Assembly (NCBI GenBank): GCA_036346275.1
Contig: CM070725.1
Span: forward strand, 15,304,216-15,368,215
Length of the DNA stretch: 64,000 nucleotides
Direction: 5' to 3'
Origin: Otatea glauca
Taxonomy: Eukaryota; Streptophyta; Magnoliopsida; Poales; Poaceae
The number at the start of each line of letters is the position of its first letter. Position 1 is the first letter of the stretch. Under the pieces are notes generated by a model. That model was given only the letters and a program-made list of their open reading frames with translations. It ran no database searches and had not been told where the DNA came from. A program made the position numbers and the translations under genes. This document shows, piece after piece, positions 34,112 to 44,712 of the stretch.

Positions 34112-36968
34112 TGTCGAGACCCAGATTTGCAAATCCGAAACCCTCTGTGTATACTGCACTAGTCCAGGATCACACTAGTGCACACAGTGGAAACATAGAT
34201 GAAATACCATTCCATACAACGAATTAACTAAGAAGAAGCAAATTATTATTAAATAAAGCAAACGACCTTATGGTCAAAGTTTACACCAATATGCCTTAAG
34301 GGCTTAAGAAACAAATACTATTGCAGCGGAAAAGATAACTTGAGCCATTCGACATGCCACAGGCAATCGTCTGGGAACGCATTCCTAATCCACGTAGTCT
34401 TCATAGAATTCCTCCTCATGATACTCAGTATTTCCTGGTCCTTCCTCAGCAACTGATCAACAGAGGCGTATAGCCGTGAGTACAAAAAGTACTCAGCAAG
34501 CCGTAGGGAATTGATGCAATATATTCATGCACAGCTTGACAAGGATGGCTATATGTTTCATTTGCAGAAAGCAATAACTTGAATTGAAATACAATAAATA
34601 GATTGAAAGCATAGTTATGAAAAGATAAATAAATACCTGGTAGATCAATAATAGACAACCAAACAACAGTGAACTCCCCGTTCACATCCCAACAATTCCA
34701 CATTCCACATTTTATGAAACACTCTATACCCCGTGTGAAATTCCCGGGCTTTGTCCATGACCGTGGACGCGGCTATTCGAATAGTTTTACACTCTGCAGA
34801 GGTTGTACAACTTTACCCACAAGACATGAACATCTCTTTGTGCAAACGTTACTAACACACTTCCTTTGGTGTGTCGCAGAGATATCATGACAAAGCCTTT
34901 ACAATGCACTCGCCTAAACTCTGTCATCGCCTCGCTAAGGTTTCGCCCCTTAGGGCCCCCTCTTGCGCCTTGCGAATCTACCCGTCCATCCCAGAACCCA
35001 CACCACCAATTGGCAGTACTCAAGACTAGACATTGCAAGTTAATCAGCTAGGTCTGTCCCATACCAGACTTGTGGTAGTACGGTTAGGCCCAGTTCAATG
35101 GCGCACAAGATTAAGTCCTTAAGTTGTCTCAGGCAAGACATCCACATCCCCATGTGCTAGAAAGCACCCCATTTACTGCACGATCACTTGCCCGAGGGAA
35201 AACAATTCGTTCAACCAAGACCAATGGCAAACCCCACCATGGTACAACAAATTTTACAACAGTGGCTAACGGCCATGATTCAATATCTCATTAAGTCAAG
35301 ATTAACATTATTCAACATGTGATATGGATCCCAACGTATATCTAAGCCTGTCTAAGCATAGCTACGATAACCCAATGTTGGTATAATGATTATATCCAAC
35401 TAGTAATGTCCCAACCTAGGTTTAACAATGGATACATGGCATCCCAATTAATCAAGGTGACATAATGACATCTAGGTATATAGCTATTCCCATGAAATAA
35501 TCATTCATACATAAATAGCATGCAATTGTATAAAACAAATTACTTTGCAAACATAGGATCAATATGGTCAAAGGATTACGACTTGCCTTGCTGATCTAGA
35601 GCTAAGTCTTGGTCTTCGAAGTCTTCGTTCGCTCCCTCGAAATTAGCGTCTACCGGAAAAGAAAGCAACGAAACCAAATATATACAAACAGAGACTCAAA
35701 CAAGCTCAAAACTGAAAATAAATGGCTCTAGAAGATATATCTTGATTTTAGAAAAATTTAGAAACTTGAACCGCCTCAATCGGAGTTCGTATGAGCCAGA
35801 ACGGGCCTCCGAAAGATTAAATTCAGAGAAAATGCTGAAAATCAGAAAATCAGAATTTCTGGATTTATTTTTGTACGGAAAAGCGATTTATTGCACAACG
35901 CTGACGTCATCCGGCTTTTGGTGGACTCGGTCCACGGCATTGCGCTGGTTCACCGTGCACTCGGCGCACGACCGACGTCAGCACTGACACAACGGCTGAC
36001 GCAGGCGTCCACGCGTCGCTCATCTGGCGAGAGGGCCAGATCGGACGGCGGAAGACAGGCGGCGAAGGACGTGGCGCGATCCGGGAGTGTTGCCGAGCTA
36101 TCGGACGACCACGGTTCCTCGGCGGAGAACGACGGCGAGGCAGCGGCGCGAGGCTCACCGGCAGCGGGGAAGACGACATAGCCCACGGCGGAGACGCGAC
36201 GAATCGAGTGCGAGACAAGACGGACCGGGGAGAGGGCGACGCGAGCAACACGGGGAGACAAACGGCGACAGCGAAGATGCACCGGTGGCGAAGAAAAAGG
36301 CGGCGGAAGGTCTCGGGCACGGCGGAGAACTCCGACAAGGATGCACGGAGCAACGGCGACGGCTCGGGCAGCGAGAGGCAGGGCAAAAGAAGCGGCGGCG
36401 TGAGGGGAACCTCGGGAGGGGCGCAACGCTTTAAATTGGGTCTAGGGAGGCGTGTAAAACGCGGAATCCGAGAACGGCGGCGCGTTCGGCGGCGGGACTT
36501 CGGCACTTGGGTTAGGGTTTCGCGTGGCGACGACGACGTGGCGCGATCTCGGCCGCACACGTGTCGCGCATCGAGCGGCCGATGCGGAGCGGGCTAGTAG
36601 GCTGGCTGCGCGAGAGAGGTGGGCCGAGCGGAGGCGCAGGCTGGGCTGAGGCGGGCCGGAAGGAGAAGCGGGCTGGCGGGGAATTCGGCGTGAAAGGCTT
36701 TTTGAGATTTAAAAACATTTTCCAATTTAAGAAAAATTCTAGGAATTCAAATAAGTGCAAATAAATTCAAATAAATAGTAAATAAATTCAGAAAAATCCC
36801 CAAAAATACAGGAAAATTCCTTGAAGCGTTAGTTTGATGAATAGTTTAGTCAAATTAAATCCTTTCATTAATGGAAAATTCAAATTAAGCTGGAATTAAT
36901 TCAAGAAAAATGCAAATGGTTTATTTTTTAATCCAAACATTCCAAAACTCAAATTTTGGGATGTTACA
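34112..36968 (-). repeat. 5' LTR of Gypsy-A (about 2.86 kb)
   Basis: On the minus strand it starts TGTAACATCCC at 36968 and ends TCTCGACA at 34112. No second copy is in the window because the 3' end is lost, so the boundaries rest on TG/CA ends plus the adjacent primer site. The stretch 35890-36660 is very GC- and CpG-rich and gives several overlapping Arg/Ser/Pro-rich ORFs on both strands, none with a domain. Confidence 0.8.
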
Positions 36969-37124
36969 AGATATTTGCTGGAATACAATATCTTGATATT
37001 TTCAGGATTTTAGTATCTTAGTAGAATGACATGAAGATAATTCATAAATAAGAAAGAGATATGTACTAAATTTTTTCACAATATCATAAATAAACAAGAT
37101 TTATAAAAATTGTTAAATCCTCAT

Positions 37125-37677
37125 TGTCGACTTTTGTAGTCGGCAATAAATTTATGGGGCAGACGCTAGATCTCAAATTCGAAGGTCACACAAAACAAGG
37201 GTTTAGACAGGTTCAGACCCTCGACGGTGGAGGTAATACCCTAATCCTATGTACTGGGATTATATGGATCTCTTGGATCTAAGATTGCTCAAAGCGCAAT
37301 GTGCTCTGGGCGATATGCGATGTGTGTTGTGATGAGACGATTGCTCGATGCCTTTGGTGTTGCCCGCCCTCTCCCTTATATAATGGGGGTGGCGCGGCTT
37401 ACAGAGTCCTAATCAGTCTAAGGGATTCCGATTGGTTACAGGATTCTAGTCGGTTACAGGATAGAGTTTACATCTTTATCTACCCTATTAACCACCCGGA
37501 TTACAATCGTATCTTTTATATCTAAACATACATTCAACTGTCTATAGGATGTACCCTCTTGCGCACGGCAGTAAGACTTGGCGCGGAGCTTATCCTTTGG
37601 GCCTTCCTCTCGGCCCTGTCTTCCTCTCAGGCGAAACTGGGCCTATTATGAAGACACCTGGTTTCATATATTCTACA
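37125..37677 (-). repeat. 3' LTR of Tat-type element (553 bp)
   Basis: Nearly identical to 44713-45265. TTATATAA (37376-37383) is the likely TATA box. On the minus strand the polypurine tract CTTGGGGGCTAC lies immediately upstream (plus coordinates 37678-37691). Confidence 0.92.
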
Positions 37678-38028
37678 GTAGCCCCCAAGTGATTCATGAT
37701 CCGGTTGCTATATCTTTATCTGGGACTTAACTTGGATCTGTGCTTTCAGCTTCTAGCATAAACTTCTGTCTGGTTTCTTCTTTGATCTGAATGTTCCTTC
37801 TTGCAGTAAGGGAATTATGAAGGACTCGAATATAACCCCCAGGTTTTTTTCAACTGATCATAATCTTCAAGGGTCAATGCCGGACGGTCTTCGAAGTCGT
37901 TTTTGATTTCCCATGCCGATTCATTTTCCCAGAAACCTCTTTGGCTTCTAAAATGATCTTAACTCCAAGCCTCCTCGGTTTTTGGTGTTACTGCATCTTC
38001 GCATTTACTTCAACCCTTCCGCATCAGC

Positions 38029-38036
38029 TATAAAAG
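38029..38036 (+). promoter_or_regulatory. TATA box of the antisense mini-gene
   Basis: TATAAAAG, a near-ideal plant TATA box, 83 bp before the ATG at 38112. It points against the element's own direction. Confidence 0.65.
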
Positions 38037-38111
38037 GCGAACCAATGCTTCTGGGATGTATTCCTTCACGCTTAATCCTCCACCTTTCGGCTTCAAGCTT
38101 CTATCTTCTTC

Positions 38112-38324
38112 ATGGGGATGAGGAACTACAAGGACGACCGGGACCCCGAGCTCGTCGAGTTGTGGGAGGCCTACGACTGTGCCATGGCGGAATTGGCCGA
38201 GGAGGAGGCGGTCGTCCGCGACCGCACCGCCATCGACGCCTTCCTCGAGATCTTCCCTGCCCTTTATAGGGCTAGGGAGGCCCTCGTGGAGGCACTGGGT
38301 CGCGTGCGTCGGGGTGAAGTGTAG
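38112..38324 (+). CDS. Small antisense ORF of the Tat-type element (70 aa)
   Basis: Intact ATG-to-TAG ORF. The protein is acidic with many Glu/Ala and a helix-forming centre (ELWEAYDCAMAELAEEEAVV; later FLEIFPALYRAREALVEALGRV). It has no known domain I recognise. A TATA box at 38029-38036 and AATAAA at 38380-38385 bracket it, so it forms a complete small transcription unit on the strand opposite to gag-pol. No premature stop, unlike every other ORF of the element. It may be an accessory protein or a leader unit for the larger antisense gene; function unknown. Confidence 0.6.
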   Translation: MGMRNYKDDRDPELVELWEAYDCAMAELAEEEAVVRDRTAIDAFLEIFPALYRAREALVEALGRVRRGEV

Positions 38325-38379
38325 GACCCCTATAAATGTAATGTTCTCCTAGGCATAATGCCTGGGGAATTTTATATAT

Positions 38380-38385
38380 AATAAA
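38380..38385 (+). terminator. Poly(A) signal after the antisense mini-gene
   Basis: AATAAA, 56 bp after the stop codon, within ATATATAATAAAGAAG. Confidence 0.5.
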
Positions 38386-38399
38386 GAAGTACCTTTCAA

Positions 38400-38960
38400 A
38401 GTGTTTTCCATGATTGTCGTCTGACGTAGCTTAGACCCAGCTTGGGGTGCTTCGAAGCTTGCATGGTTCCTTGGTCGAGTGATATTCGCACCCAACCGTC
38501 GTAGGATACATCTTAGGTCCGACTTGGGATATATTAGGATTTGCACGGCTCTTGGCCGAGTGATACCCATATCTGACTGCTGTAGGATATAGCTTAGGTC
38601 CATCTTGGGACATATCAGAATTTTCTTGGCTCTTGGCCGAGTGATATGTATATCCGAATGATGCAGGATATAGCTTAAGCTCAACTTGGAGTGTAACATA
38701 CATACGTGGCTCTTGGCCGAGTGATACCCATATCCGACTGGTGTAGGATACAATTCTGGTCCGACTTGGGACATATCGAGGTTTATCCGAACGACATTCG
38801 TACTCATTTATTACGACGCACAGCTTTTCGACCCTCATGGGGCATACCATTGGATTCGTGCCCGTTTAGGCTCAACTCGTGATATATGATTCCGTTATGC
38901 GGTAACCACCTAGCGACCCAACATGGGGCATATCACAAGAAGATATTTTTAATCCGGACT
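38400..38960. repeat. 81-bp tandem repeat array in the Tat-type element
   Basis: CTTGGCCGAGTGATA recurs at about 38470, 38551, 38632 and 38712, spacing 81, 81 and 80 bp. GTAGGATA.AGCTTAGGTCC and GACTTGGGACATAT keep phase in each unit. Decayed partial units lie before (from about 38400) and after (to about 38960). ORFs on the minus strand here are repeat artefacts. Confidence 0.85.
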
Positions 38961-39309
38961 GGAGGACACCCACGTCTTGCTTAGTTCGATAAGTGGTTAA
39001 ACATCCCATCGTGGGGAGCAACGTGTCCCAAACATGACTTGGTCAAACCATAACTGCCTCTGTATGTCAGGACACCAGGCTAGCAAATCATTACGAAGCA
39101 TAGAGCAGGGCTAGGGATTCCGCAATCTTTTTCCTGCCGATTCGGCAAAAACCCAATTTTCCCCCTTTAAGGACTAAGCTGACGGTTCATTTTTCCCATC
39201 GCGCACTCCTGCCTCTTCTGCTTCCTTTGTCTCTCCGCCTTCTCCACCGCTAGGGTTAACTGCTGTCGCGCTTGCATCCTTTCACCGCCGTTGATCTTTT
39301 CCTCCGAAA
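38961..39309. other. Leader of the larger antisense gene
   Basis: No ORF. The last 120 bases are pyrimidine-rich and contain CCGCTAGGGTT, a look common in plant 5' UTRs. No TATA box is evident close to the ATG at 39310. Confidence 0.4.
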
Positions 39310-42113
39310 ATGTCTTCTCAATCTTCCAAGAAAACTTCCCCGCAGCCTTTGCGTCAAGATTGGACCACCTCGATTACGACGGAGGAGCGGTTGCAAGCCA
39401 TGGTGGATGATGGGGTTCTTCCTGCCCTGCCTTTGATCTCTGCGCGGCCGGCCGCAGGTGAATCCATCCCAACCCCTTGCTCCGAGGAGATTGTGGTCTT
39501 TGAATCCTTCTTCCAACGCGGGCTGGGCCTTCCTGCCTGCGCCTTCCTTCGCGGTCTTCTCTTCTTTTACAGCATTGAATTGGTGAAATTGAATCCCAAT
39601 TCCATCCTGTAGATTTCTCTATTTGTTCACCTCTGTGAGGCTTTCCTGGGGATCCGCCCCCATTTTGATCTTTTTCGCTATTTTTACCTTCTGAAGCCTT
39701 ACCCCTCAAAGAGCGACCCCAAGGTTATCGGGGGAGCTGGATTTCAGCTGCGGGAGGGGTTAAAGAAAAATTACTTTGCTATCCCCTTCAAAACTTCCAA
39801 TAAGGGCTGGCACCAGGAGTGGTTCTACTGCGCCAATCCCAATCCTGCTCTTCTCTCCTTTGTCGGGCGCTGGCCTAAGGTGTCCCTTTCTTGGGTTTCT
39901 ACTCTCAATGCTGTGGACATGGACCAGGTGCACGAACTCTTGGCACTGATTGAGCGATTGAAGGAGGATGGTCTCACGGGAGTTGGTCTGGCTCTTCATT
40001 TTGTTGCTCGCCGGATACAGCCCTTGAAGGAGCGGGTCCATCTGGGATACTCATTCAAAGGAAAGGATGATCCGACCCCAGAACTACCCGAAGCAATGTC
40101 GAAGGAGCAAGTATGTGCTCGAGTAGGCAAATTCTTTATCCCAAGCATCGATATATCCACCATCAGATGCCCGAAATCCTTCATCGCATCACACCCTCCT
40201 CCTGAGGTAAGCAAGTTTAACTGATAGACTTTGTCATTGTTCTCTGAATGTCTTTTAACGGTTGTAACTCTCCTTTCCAGGATCGTCAGGCTTTTTTCAG
40301 TGACGCGCCTCTCCCGGAGATGCCCGTTCATACGGGCGCTCCCTTCAAATGACCTGCGCGCTCCCCGGCCGGAGACCCCGCCGCCAAGAAGGGGAAGAAA
40401 GCAGTTGCCAGGGACCCTACGCAGCCCTGACGCCCGACTGGTGGTCCCAAGATCCAGGAACCGTCAGGACGAGCCCCGGTGCATTCTGCTCCCCTCCCCC
40501 ACGAGACCGTGGTGCAGCCGAGTACAATTCCGAGAGACTCGGGCAGTCGGGAGGTGCCCATGGTTCCAGTCGGCAGCGCCCCGAGTGGTCCCTCCGGGAG
40601 TGGCTCTGCCTCTCGAAAGAAGCCACCAATGAGAATGAAGAACTCCGACAGGTTTGATGCCCTATTGACTCTTATTCAACGCGTTTTGCTGGCTCATTTA
40701 CTGATCGTTCTTCTTATAGGAATCCTTCGTACGATATTCCTGTCGAGACGCCGTCCGGGCCCCTAAGGAAATTGAGCCCCAGGACGTTCGTGTCTTGGCT
40801 GAGGAGGCCTCGCTCGTGGACACAGGAGCGGCCACCGAGCCCCAGCCGCCTTCGCCAACACCCCTGCTTCGGCATCGGGTCCTGCCGCTCAAGAGACCAT
40901 CTCTCGTCCCTCCCTTGAGGTTGAAGAAATCTCCCGAGTTTCGCCGACTCCCGCTCGCCCTCAACTCATAATGCAAACCGCGTGGGTTGATGAGGAGGAC
41001 GGCTTGAAGCTCCTGGACGACTTGGAGGAGGAGAGAGAAAGGAATGACTTTTACAATCATGCCACCGCTTGTACTCGCCTGGCCCGGGTAAAAATCTTTC
41101 TACTCTCGCCATCTTCTTGCTTATGCCGGTTAGTATGTAGTCACCTTTTCCTGTGATGGTTACAGAAATTAGGGGAGCGTTCTGAAAAGAAGTCCGAGTA
41201 AATCCAGAAGATGCTCCCTGAGGTCTGGACGTGCCAGGAATATCTGGCCGAATTGGAGCAGATCAAGGCTGGTCATGCAGCCGACTTGCGAGCTCTTCGG
41301 TCAGAGGTACAGGCATTACGGGAAGAGTAGAAAACCCTGTGGCAGGAGAAGCTAGACGTCATTGGCTCCCTTCGAGGTAAGATATTTCCTGGACCACCCC
41401 TTGCTCTTGTTTTAGTCGTCCAGTCTCTTGATTTCCTTATCTCCGTGTCAGCTCGGGATTCCACTGTTGCGAAGCTTCAAGAACAACTCAAGGTCTCGGA
41501 GGCCTCCAAATTGAAGTCAGAGAAGGAGCTAGAAGGTATGTTCGGCGGCTTGGCCCTCCCTTGCCTCCATCGTCTTCTTGGTACATCTTAATAACCTGTT
41601 TTTCTTGCAGACTATAAGTTCAAGACGCGGGCGCAATATGCCGCTTATAACGAAAAAGTCGAAGCCCTTGAGACGTCTTGCGCCAAGCTCCGTGAAGCCT
41701 CCGAGCCGTTGTTGAGTTTGCTTCATCCCGGAGGCGAGAGGCCACTCAGTAGGGACCAGATCATCTCTCAATTGGAGGAAGCCCCCGAGGCGCTCAAGAG
41801 AATCTTGAAGGAGATAGCGACCAACGGTGCTAGCCAGGCTTTGGTGATTACCAAGTCGCTCTATCCCCGAGTGGATCTTGAAGCCATTAAGGATGGCTAC
41901 GCCTGCAATATAGATGAAGATCAGTCGCGAGCTCTGGGAGGAAGTCAAGGATACCTCTTCGGCTGTTGTAGAAACTTTGGACCTATTAATCAAATATATG
42001 AAAATGTTTCCTTGGTCCTGCAAGTCTTCTTAAAAAATGCTATTATGCTTAATGAGCCCATCCGAGTGGTTTTTGACATATCATGTTCGACTAGTCCAGC
42101 CCCCAGGCTCTGA
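39310..42113 (+). pseudogene. Six-exon antisense gene of Tat-type element (putative gypsy-type transposon family)
   Basis: Exons 39310-40206, 40281-40651, 40720-41087, 41166-41376, 41452-41535, 41611-42113. The five introns are 74, 68, 78, 75 and 75 bp, all GT..AG; phases 0, 2, 0, 1, 1 join cleanly. Exon 1 encodes the domain annotated in plants as 'putative gypsy type transposon' (Pfam PF04195): FFQRGLGLPACAFLRGLLFF, LFVHLCEAFLGIRPHFDLF, WFYCAN and related blocks. Exons 2-3 are Pro/Ser/Ala-rich. Exons 4-6 are Glu/Lys/Leu-rich, probably coiled coil (YLAELEQIKAGHAADLRALR; AKLQEQLKVSEASKLKSEKE). In-frame stops: 39610 (TAG), 40350 (TGA), 40428 (TGA), 41199 (TAA), 41328 (TAG), all one C-to-T step from Gln or Arg codons. 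Exon 3 also needs small frame corrections. The 3' end is approximate. Function unknown. Confidence 0.72.
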
Positions 42114-42254
42114 GGCATGGTTCATGACGTATGTCTCAGAGTCTTAAACTTTGTAGGGGTGAAGCACTCAGACGCATAATTTTTGAGAAGATTGTACGAG
42201 AACAACTTTAAGAGCGAACATTTTATTCATAAAGAAACAATTGAATTACAAAGT

Positions 42255-43402
42255 TCAAGCGAAAAAGCGACGTAGCTGTTCTATGTTCCAGGTGTTGCTG
42301 ATAGTTGTGCCGTCTTCACGCTTTAGCTTATAAGCCCTAGGGCGTATCACCTCATCGATGACGTAAGGGCCTTCCCAGCTTGGGGAGAGCTTATGCTCGC
42401 ACTTCTGATTCTTTCTAAGGACCAGATCTCCTTTGGAGAATGCGCGGCTCCTTACATTGCATCCGTGATAGTGACGTAAGCCCTGAAGATATTTTGCCGA
42501 CTGAATTGTTGCGATGTCCCTGGCTTCTTCCAGTCGGTCGAGGTCTTCTAGCCGGCTTTCTTCCAAAGTGACTTCTTCATATCTCCGAACCCGCGGGGAT
42601 CCAAATTCTAACTCGGTGGGGAGGACCGCCTCTGAGCCATGCACCAGGAAGAAAGATGACTGCCCGGTTGCTCTGCTGGGGGTGGTTCGCAGCCCCTAAA
42701 GTACCGAAGGCAATTCTTTGACCCACCGAGTGGCGTATGGTTTGAGACGATCGAAAATCCTCGCCTTTAGGCCTTGTAGCACCATGCCATTGGCTCGCTC
42801 GACCTGCCCATTACTTCGGGGGTGTGCTACCGACGCGAAGCAAATTTTTATGCCGAGTTCGCCGCACCAGTCCTGAAATATGCCTCCTCTGAATTGGGTG
42901 CCATTATCCGTGATGATTCGGTTTGGTACACTGAATCTAACCACGATTTCATTGAAGAATTCTTTTGCCTTTGCAGCTGTGATTGTGGCGACTGGCTTGG
43001 CCTCAATCCATTTGATGAATTTATCGACGGCCACGAAGAGATGAGTATAACCGCCTTGAGCCTTCTTCAGAGGTCCCACCATATCGAGCCCCCAGACCGC
43101 AAACGGCCAGTGATGGGGATGGTCTGTAGTTCCTGTGCCAGTTTGTTCATCTGTCGCACAAAAAACTGACATCCTTCGCATGTCCGGACGATGTCCTCTG
43201 CATCAGTGATAGCAGTCGGGCAGAAAAATCCCTAACGATAAGCATTGCCAACTAGGGTTGATGACGCCGCATGATTCCCACAAACTCCTGAGTGGATTTC
43301 CTTTAGAAGATCTCTTCCTTCTTGTTCTGATATGCACCGTCGTAGTACACCAGAGGAGCTCTTGCGATAGAGTTCTTCCCTGATCACCACATAGCTCTTG
43401 CT
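42255..43402 (-). pseudogene. Tat-type element integrase
   Basis: N-terminal zinc-site remnant (TCEGCQFF near 43165-43190). Core with Asp in WGLDMVGPL, Asp in IITDNGTQFRG and Glu in PRSNGQVERANG (NGQVERANGMVLQGLK). TAG at 42696-42698 stands for Trp in LPSVLWGL. The same frame continues as 42255-42644 with the C-terminal GPYVI..V..P.AYKL block that is typical of gypsy integrases. It ends at a normal-looking stop. Confidence 0.9.
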
Positions 43403-44188
43403 TCAGCGCATTATTTGTTCGGCCTGCACGCGGTCTTCGGGTAGTTCGTCCTTCATCAAATAGTCCAGATACGGAGCTGTCCAATCGGGGATAATGACCA
43501 GGACTTCAGCCTCTACGTTCTTCTCCGCCGGGGCGTCCGACTTTGACCGAGCGCTAATCGTGGGCTTATGAATTTCTTCGATGAATACTCCCACATGCAC
43601 TGTAGACCGACAGGATCCCATTTTGGCTAGCTCGTCGGCCGCTTCATTGTCCCGGCGGAGCACATGAACAAGTTCCAGTCCATCAAAGTTGCCTTCTAGC
43701 TTGCATACCTCCTGGCAGTAGGCAACCATGTTGTCTTCGATGCAGGACCATTCTTTTTGCACTTGATTGACCACGAGTATTGAATCTCCGCAGACTGCCA
43801 AACATCGGATACCGAGCGATATAGCGATACGGAGCCCATGGATAAGTGCCTCGTACTCGGCGGCGTTGTTTCATGCGGGAAAAAGTATTTGCAGGACGTA
43901 CCTCAACCGTTCTCCACTTGGCGATATGAGCACTATACCAGCCCCCGCGCTGCTGAGGATGAGGGAACCATCGAAGTACATCGTCCAATACTCGAGTTCC
44001 TTGATGACCGCCGGGTTTTGAAGTTCCGTCCACTCGGCCGTGAAGTCGGTGAGCGCTTGAGACTTGATGGCGGTGCGAGGCTTGAATTGGATATCAAAAG
44101 CTCCAAGCTCGACTGCCCACTTTGCAATTCTCCTGGTGGCCTCCTGGTTGTGAAGTATATCTCCTATTGGGAAGGAGGTGATCACCAA
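43403..44188 (-). pseudogene. Tat-type element RNase H (second, archaeal-like copy)
   Basis: The sequence shows YFDGSL..AGAGIVL (first Asp), NAAEYEALIHGL (Glu), GDSILVVNQV (Asp) and VLRRDNEAADELAKMGS (final Asp). A second RNase H of this type after RT is known in Tat elements. A TGA at 43868-43870 interrupts it just before NAAEYEAL; both sides are in one frame. Confidence 0.87.
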
Positions 44189-44254
44189 AATAGTATGCTC
44201 TTGGAAGTAGTGCTTGAGCTTGCGAGATGTAAGAAGTACGGCGTATAATAATTT

Positions 44255-44692
44255 TTACACTTGTGGATACCGCACCTTAGATTCACTCAGGACCTCGCTG
44301 ACGAAGTAGACCGGGTGTTGGATCTTCTGCACGTGGCCCGGCTCCTCCCTTTCTACGATGACCGCAGCGCTGACTACATGAGTCGTTGCCGTGATGTAAA
44401 GTAACAGAGGTTCCTCGGGCATCGGTGAAACCAAGACCGGGGGCGTCATTAAGAAGGTCTTCAAATCCTCGAACGCTTGCTGTGCCTCAGGCGTCCATTG
44501 GAACTTGTCCTGCTTCTTGAGGAGTTTAAAGAATTGCATACCTCGCATACCCAGTCAGGAAATAAACCTGCTAAGCGCAGCCATGCACCCTGTAAGCTTC
44601 TAGACGTCCTTTTAGCAAGTCGGCGGCTCCATATTTGATATGGCCTTGATCTTCTCTAGGTTGGCCTCAATGCCTCTTTGGGATACGATGAA
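44255..44692 (-). pseudogene. Tat-type element RT remnant
   Basis: Only the RT thumb/connection and the degenerate first RNase H are left: GFIVSQRGIEAN at the start (about 44657-44692), several stops, then FKLLKKQDKFQWTPEAQQAF and the HPVYFVSEVL block. The fingers/palm with the YxDD motif, protease and gag are absent. The remnant begins directly beside the primer site. Confidence 0.87.
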
Positions 44693-44710
44693 CCCCTACC
44701 TGGCGCGCCA
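44693..44710 (-). promoter_or_regulatory. Primer binding site of Tat-type element
   Basis: On the minus strand TGGCGCGCCAGGTAGGGG starts two bases after the 5' LTR. The plus strand reads as a tRNA 3' end finishing in CCA. The tRNA is not initiator Met; I do not assign it. Confidence 0.7.
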
Positions 44711-44712
44711 AC

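Larger units (their letters stand above)
28886..36968 (-). mobile_element. Gypsy-A: Ty3/gypsy retrotransposon, 3' truncated
   Basis: Minus-strand order from right to left: LTR (36968-34112), primer site, gag, zinc knuckle, protease, RT, RNase H, integrase. RT before integrase is the gypsy order. Integrase homology stops abruptly near 28886, so the integrase C terminus, any chromodomain and the 3' LTR are missing. A solo LTR of another family is inserted at 29970-30839. Frameshifts and stops occur throughout. The long LTR starting TGTAACATCCC and the RT type suggest the Tekay/Del-like group (inference). Confidence 0.88.

Noticed and set aside
35907..36597. Overlapping ORFs of 115-217 codons on both strands
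   Set aside because: Low-complexity Arg/Ser/Pro products from the CpG-rich part of the Gypsy-A LTR, with no domain and no start context.
38349..38850. Two minus-strand ORFs with internally repeated peptide (ITRPR..LI..)
   Set aside because: They are translations of the 81-bp tandem repeat; a multiple of three keeps the frame open by chance.
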